Shown: piece by piece, positions 59,284 through 64,000 of the stretch
How the letters are laid out: each line of letters starts with the position of its first letter
How positions within the stretch are numbered: position 1 is the first letter of the stretch
Notes under the pieces: model-generated
Told to the model about the DNA's origin: nothing
The model's input: only the letters and a program-made list of their open reading frames with translations
Databases searched by the model: none
From: Bursaphelenchus xylophilus
Lineage: Eukaryota; Nematoda; Chromadorea; Rhabditida; Aphelenchoididae
Assembly (NCBI GenBank): GCA_904066235.2
Contig: CAJFCV020000005.1
Coordinates: 7,807,501-7,871,500, forward strand
Direction of reading: 5' to 3'
Length of the DNA: 64,000 bases
Translations under genes and position numbers: made by a program

Positions 59284-62200
59284 TTATGCTTTATTCTCTC
59301 GCACAGTGAGCACAGTGTCTGACTTCACTTCCCTGGGGCAAAGTGAATTCCTGAGAACTGGCAGGACACTACGCCGGAAACTTGGAATCAAGAAAATTAT
59401 CATCCACGCGTTGACAAGGGGCAGAGTGCTGCTGAAAAGACTGGTGATGATTCCGATCCGAGTAGAGGGTAGATCCAAAAAGTTGGCTTCGAATATTCGA
59501 AGACCGCCTGGGATTAAGAGCATAAGGATTAGATACGTACACTGAAATTTATTGTTAAAGTATCCGTTATGTGACGTGGTTCCATTTCGTCTCTGTTGCT
59601 TACCATATAACCGAGGATCTTGTGGAGTTGAGAGTGGAAAGTAAGTGTCGTGATACCCATTCGAACCTTTGTAATTTGCAAGGTCTTCCAGGTCTGCCTT
59701 GCGCAGTACGCTATAAGCGAGAAATTGAGGATGATATGAAACAGGGCCACGAATACATGGACGGTGTATATCCTGGAGCTCTGAAACGCAACGACATGTA
59801 CATGGCGGTTCAAAAAAAACGGCCACCCCAAGATGATGCGCTCTAACGCAGAAGAGAGTGGTCGTAGGAAGAAAAATGTGGTATCATTGTAAAGCTTATG
59901 GAATACTAAGACGTGTGACTATACGCTTGTGGTACTGTAGTGCTGGCCTACTGGGGCAATATGTTCTTTTGGCCTGGTCAAAAAAAATGGCCACCCATAA
60001 TTATTTTGCTTTAAACGCGGTGTATGTTAGAAATTGCCGCCATATGGGACTAAACTAGGATAGCTATATCAATACACACCAATTCCAGAATTTTTTACTT
60101 TGTACATATGCCCTCAGGCATCAGTCAAGGTTGATGACCTTGTTCATGGTTAAGGCCCGGCCAAATTTTTTTTTGGGTTTGTGCCGTTGTTTTAATTACC
60201 CGAAGCAATACTGTAGACGGTATTGATCGTATTCGTGTGTAAGACTGCCCACTTTTGCCAAGATTGCGCCTCTTTTGATAAGAAAACTCAAAAAATGAAA
60301 TATTTTGACCTAATTTTCTCCAAAAATCCGTTTTGGAGGCCGCTAAACAATGAATGTAGAACCTTAAACAGGTTTTATTTGTACAAGAACATCATGGACA
60401 TTTGTTTTAACACGGCACCGATTAAAGGAAACGACCGCCCGAAACGACAGATACCGTTTTGTTACAGTTTTCGACTTCAGGAAATAGTCATAAACTTTGT
60501 CAAGTTCTGCAACCCTAATTTTCGCTTTAGGGGCTTATAATATTTATCTTTAAATGATTAAGTGGTATCTCAACTACGCCACAAATGCGATACTATATTC
60601 TAATTTCTATTCAACGAGGTTTCGGAACCGGACAAAATTCATGATTACTTCATGAAGTCGAAAACTGTAACAAAACGGTATCTGTCGTTTCGGACGGTCG
60701 TTTCCTTTAACCGTTGCCGTGTTAAAACAAATGTCCATGATGTTCTTGTACAAATAAAGCCTGTTTAAGATTCTACATTCATTGTTTAGCGGCCTCAATA
60801 CACTGCTCGCCAAAATTATAAATACACTTTTAAAATAGCTGTAACTATTGTGGTTTTCTATAAAACTGTGCCATATTTGGCCCCAATATGTACCAGTGTA
60901 CTATAAATCTTGCGCCAAAAAATTATTTTGAAAACTTTCCACAATTTGGAAAAAAGTTGAAAAAACCGAAATTTTGGAGATTTTCCTTGCGACAAAATTA
61001 TAAATTCACGCAATATTTTGCAATTTTCTTGCCGCTGGCGCTGAAGCAAAGTAAGTTATTTGGCTTAGTGGTTTCCTTAGGTGTCCTTCTGGCATGCTAC
61101 GAGGAAAAACAGTGCCAGAATTTGAAAAACGCGGAATTACGACCCTGAAACCGCAAAGACCTCGGGTTTGCCGGATTTCGGCTCAGGTAGGCCGTTCAGC
61201 CGGAGTTGTGAAGAACTACTTGGCTCATCCGGAAGTCTTCAACACGTCTAAACGTTCTGGCAAAAAAGGTTTACCACCGCGGCAGAATTAAGGCAGAGAA
61301 ATCCGCTGAGCTTCCAACTACACCATCTCTGGGTCTCATATAGAGCAAGAAAAAGGTCTCAATTTTAGCAGGATAGCTATGCTGAGGGCACTAAGACGCA
61401 GCGATGTCATCACTGGACATCATATGAAGTCGTGCCCCAAGTTGGCCTAGGTTCGGTTAGCGCGCGACTGAAACTGGCCAAGGTAACTTTGACAAAACAG
61501 ATCCTCCAACATTACGGTACAAGAAGTAACGCGGTTCTCTTCTGATGTAATGACAGTGATATGTCCTATGTGGAAAACCGTCGGGGACATCGTCTGACCA
61601 TGCAATCTGCAAGGAATTCGGTGCTGCAACGCTGGGAAACTGACCCTTGACTACTCAACCTGTTTTGTCAAAGTCATCTTGGCCAATTTCGGTCGCGTGC
61701 TAACCGAACCTAGGCCAGCTGGGGGCACGACTTCATATGATGTCCAGTGATGACATCGCTGCGTCTTAGTGCCCTCAGCATAGCTATCCTGCTAAAATTG
61801 AGACCTTTTTCTTGCTCTATATGAGACCCAGAGATGGTGTAGTTGGAAGCTCAGCGGATTTCTCTGCCTTAATTCTGCCGCGGTGGTAAACCTTTTTTGC
61901 CAGAACGTTTAGCCGTGTTGAAGACTTCCGAGTGAGCCAAGTAGTTCTTCACAACTCCGGCTGAACGGCCTACCTGAGCCGAAATCTGGCAAACCCGAGG
62001 TCTTTGCGGTTTCAGGGTCGTAATTCCGCCTTTTTCAAATTCTGTCGCTGTTTTTCCTCGTAGCATGCCAGAAGGGCACCTAAGGAAACCACTAAGCCAA
62101 ATAACTTACTTTGCTTCAGCGCCAACGGCGAGAAAATTGCAAAATATTGCGTGAATTTATAATTTTGTCGCAAAGAAAATCTCCAAAATTTCGGTTTTTT

Positions 62201-63430
62201 CAACTTTTTTCCAAATTGTGGAAAGTTTTCAAAATAATTTTTTGGCACAAGATTTATAGTACACTGGTACACATTTGGGCCAAATATGGCACAGTTTTAC
62301 TGAAAACCACAAAAGTTACAGTGATTTTAGAAGTGCATTTATAATTTTGTCGAGCAGTGTACCGTCTACAGTATTGCTTCGGATTATCAAAACAACGGCA
62401 CAAACCCAAAAAAAAATTTGGCCGGGCCTTAACCATGAACAAGGTCATCAACCTTGACTGATGCCTGAGGGCATATGTGCAAAGTAAAAAATAGTGGAAT
62501 TGGTGTGTATCGATATAGTTATCCTAGTCCAGTTGCATATGGCGGCAATTTCTAACATAAACCGCATTTAAAGCACAATAATTATGGGTGGCCATTTTTT
62601 TTGACCAGGCCAAAAGAACATATTGCCCCAGTACGTGCTAGGCCAGCACTACAGTACCACAAGCGTAAAGTCACACATCTTAGTATTCCATAAGCTTTAC
62701 AATGATTCCATATTTATCTTCCTACGACCACTCTCTTCTGCCACTCTCTTCTGCGTTAGAGCGCATCACTAAAGACAGAGAGACGGAGTGAGGAGCGCAT
62801 ATTGCATGCATGAAAAATAAGATCCAAGCTGCAGAAATCTTACCGCATCCGCGACGTGAAACCACACCCCAAATGGCAAGTCGATTCCATTTGCTTGCAG
62901 CAGTCGATGATAAGTGAACTTGTTGCCGTTGTCGAACGATGCAATAAGTAAGCCGAACAAAATGCAGTTCATGGCTTCGAGAAGACCCAAAATCCCGAAA
63001 ACCCCGCCGGGAAAACGGAGACTAGCTTCACAAACTACAGTATAACGATAGACAAAAAAACTTATGACTGCAACCACACAATTCTGCATGCTAATCAGCC
63101 ATATGAACACCAAGGTGATGCCAAAAAACCCGTCGTTACTGACAAAGAAGCCTTTATTGTAATAGAAGACGCTATCGTGTACGATGTCGAAAGTCTGCAC
63201 ATAAATAACCGATAAGTATCATAAAGCCGTCAGAAATCACTTACCAACACACTAACAGTATTTATAACGTTAAAAAGACAATTGGAGAGGCAGATGAACA
63301 CCAAAGGAAATTTATATCTTTTCATCTGATGACCCGAATAATATATGGCCAAGTAGAGTAGGAAAAAATTTGATATGACAGATAAAACGTTGATATGGTA
63401 GATGACCAAAACATGTTTATCAAATAGCAT
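59284..63430 (-). CDS. Str/Srd-type serpentine chemoreceptor GPCR
   Basis: 323 aa in four exons, all phase 0: 63430-63245, 63194-62844, 59780-59604 and 59541-59284. Exon 1 starts MLFDKHVLVIYHINVLSVIS (TM1) and continues GHQMKRYKFPLVFICLSNCL (TM2). Exon 2 has SMQNCVVAVISFFVYRYTVV (TM3 with Y-R-Y, the DRY equivalent) and further TMs. Exon 3 ends TFHSQLHKILGYM, and exon 4 has LMLLIPGG, FSSTLPLVNAWMIIFLIPSF (TM7) and RRSVL, like the L-x-x-x-L and I-x-x-Y-R endings of the Str superfamily. Intron 2 is 3063 bp, of which 2935 bp is one palindromic mobile-element stack; without it the intron would be about 130 bp. Exons on either side join in frame and complete a seven-TM protein. Subclass (str, srd, srj) not settled. 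Confidence 0.8.
60333..60798. repeat. Inner inverted repeat
   Basis: Arms 60333-60515 and 60625-60798 are diverged reverse complements (strings GGCCGCTAAACAATGAATGT and GTTTAGCGGCC at the outer ends). No coding role; mirrored frames only. It directly abuts the TA of the Tc1-like element. Confidence 0.7.
61094..61291 (+). pseudogene. Tc1-type transposase N-terminal HTH, truncated (left arm)
   Basis: 65 codons from an ATG: MLRGK, EFEKRGITTLK, then ISAQVGRSAGVVKNYLAHP and KRSGKKG. This follows the Tc1/Tc3 bipartite DNA-binding layout (M-x-R-G-x-x-L..E..I..GRS..V..YL..P..KR-x-G-R). A stop follows; no catalytic domain. It lies on the opposite strand to its mirror copy at 61869-62066. Confidence 0.75.
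61869..62066 (-). pseudogene. Tc1-type transposase N-terminal HTH, truncated (right arm)
   Basis: Mirror copy of 61094-61291 with about ten substitutions and no frameshift (MLRGKTATEFEKGG; AQVGRSAGVVKNYLAHSE). It ends at the same stop. Both copies keep an open frame despite divergence. Confidence 0.75.
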
Positions 63431-64000
63431 GGTCTTTCTTCTAAAGCGCCTCAAACATTCGTCCACGCACAAGATTTATTGTATTACCAATCCCTGCCTC
63501 GAATTATACTTTCAGCCTCCAATTGCGAAAAATATTCTGAGTGGTGGAACTACAGTCTGTTTCGGGCCTGTAAACAGACTGTGAGACGTAGATTACAGGC
63601 CGAGCCAAAATTACTTTCGGCCCGCGAGTCGGCCCATGTCCAAATAAGGCCAAAAATAGCAGAACCAATATTAAAAATAGTTAGAATTCAAACACCGAGC
63701 AAGGTTGTAGGCTGCCAGCAGAATTCCAAAGATAAGGCGCCAGAAACTTCTTCATGGCCTCACGTTGTCAACCCGACCCATGGTCTTGAAGGGGTACGAT
63801 AGAAATATTATAGGAGCAGCGTAAATTTAGGTGCGTACGTGCAATACAACCAAACTGCAAATTGTTTTTCTTAGGTGGAACTGTTTCGGCTTGCGTCATG
63901 CTTTGTAGTATGCTCCAAACACGAAAACGGTCGTTTGCCTAAAGTTAAGGGGTGCAGTTGCCTAAGGCCGATAGGATTTGTCAACAACATACTATGTCGG
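63431..64000. other. Upstream of the Str-type receptor, to window end
   Basis: Probably the receptor's promoter region. A plus frame at 63479-63802 has no recognised content. Nothing else is supported. Confidence 0.45.

Larger units (their letters stand above)
60801..62359. mobile_element. Tc1-like palindromic element with two HTH fragments
   Basis: 1559 bp, ends CACTGCTCGCCAAAATTATA and CACTGCTCGACAAAATTATA (right end on the minus strand), TA at 60799-60800 and 62360-62361. Arms 60801-61500 and 61660-62359 are about 700 bp. Each arm carries the start of a Tc1-type transposase; the catalytic DDE half is absent. Confidence 0.82.
59834..62768. mobile_element. Outer foldback of a nested palindrome stack
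   Basis: Left arm 59834-60222 and right arm 62361-62768 are reverse complements (ends TGATGCGCTCTAACGCAGAA; right arm has an extra AGAAGAGAGTGG-type repeat). Between them lie a second palindrome (60333-60798) and a Tc1-like foldback (60801-62359). The whole stack lies in intron 2 of the Str-type receptor. No clear target duplication was identified for the outer element. Confidence 0.75.

Noticed and set aside
60223..60813. Mirrored frames with LNRFYLYKNIMDICFN-like sequence
   Set aside because: Both copies are arms of an inverted repeat, with no start codon in context and no known domain.

Overview
The window is nuclear DNA of a nematode. The evidence is the gene content: chemoreceptors of the Srsx, Sra/Srab-superfamily and Str types, a FLP-6 neuropeptide precursor with KSAYMRF-Gly repeats, and a GT49 (bgnt-like) glycosyltransferase. 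The gene structures agree: many introns of about 40-60 bp with TTTCAG or TTTTAG acceptors, and several start codons lying 1-2 nt after a TTCAG that looks like a spliced-leader acceptor. The species cannot be named from the sequence alone. All gene models were built by hand from splice signals. In every model called confidently the exon phases add up to one open frame.

Layout. 0.2-8.2 kb (minus): two tandem Srsx-type receptors and one Sra/Srab/Sre-type receptor. 13.1-17.1 kb (minus): two tandem secreted class-3 lipases. 18.0-18.7 kb (minus): an acidic serine-rich protein not recognised. 26.2-30.6 kb: a compact housekeeping block with a COMM-domain protein (minus), a p24/TMED cargo receptor (plus) and a short-chain dehydrogenase (plus). 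30.6-39.1 kb: gene-poor. 39.1-40.0 kb: flp-6-like precursor. 41.2-46.2 kb (minus): a fukutin/LicD-type protein. 49.8-55.0 kb (plus): a probable single-pass membrane protein followed by a REXO-type 3'-5' exonuclease. 55.1-59.1 kb: a divergent pair of type II membrane glycosyltransferases (GT49 minus, GT43 plus). 59.3-63.4 kb (minus): a Str-type chemoreceptor.

The rest is shaped by palindromic DNA transposons. Four groups can be separated by termini and target-site duplications (TSD): (i) TA-flanked Tc1/mariner-type foldbacks at 9.8, 42.4, 44.7 and 60.8 kb; (ii) a TTA/TAA-flanked (PIF/Harbinger-like) family with CAAGGGAAGTACTT-type ends at 16.0, 25.4 and 43.3 kb, two members of which carry tRNA-like Pol III modules; (iii) foldbacks whose arms are made of 15-16 bp tandem repeats, flanked by perfect 8-bp duplications, at 21.8 and 29.7 kb; (iv) a 2.9-kb stack of palindromes at 59.8-62.8 kb. 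Four of these insertions or stacks sit inside introns and account for most of the length of those introns.

Functional themes are chemosensation and neuropeptide signalling (four GPCRs, flp-6), the secretory pathway (TMED, GT43, GT49, LicD), extracellular lipid hydrolysis, and RNA processing.
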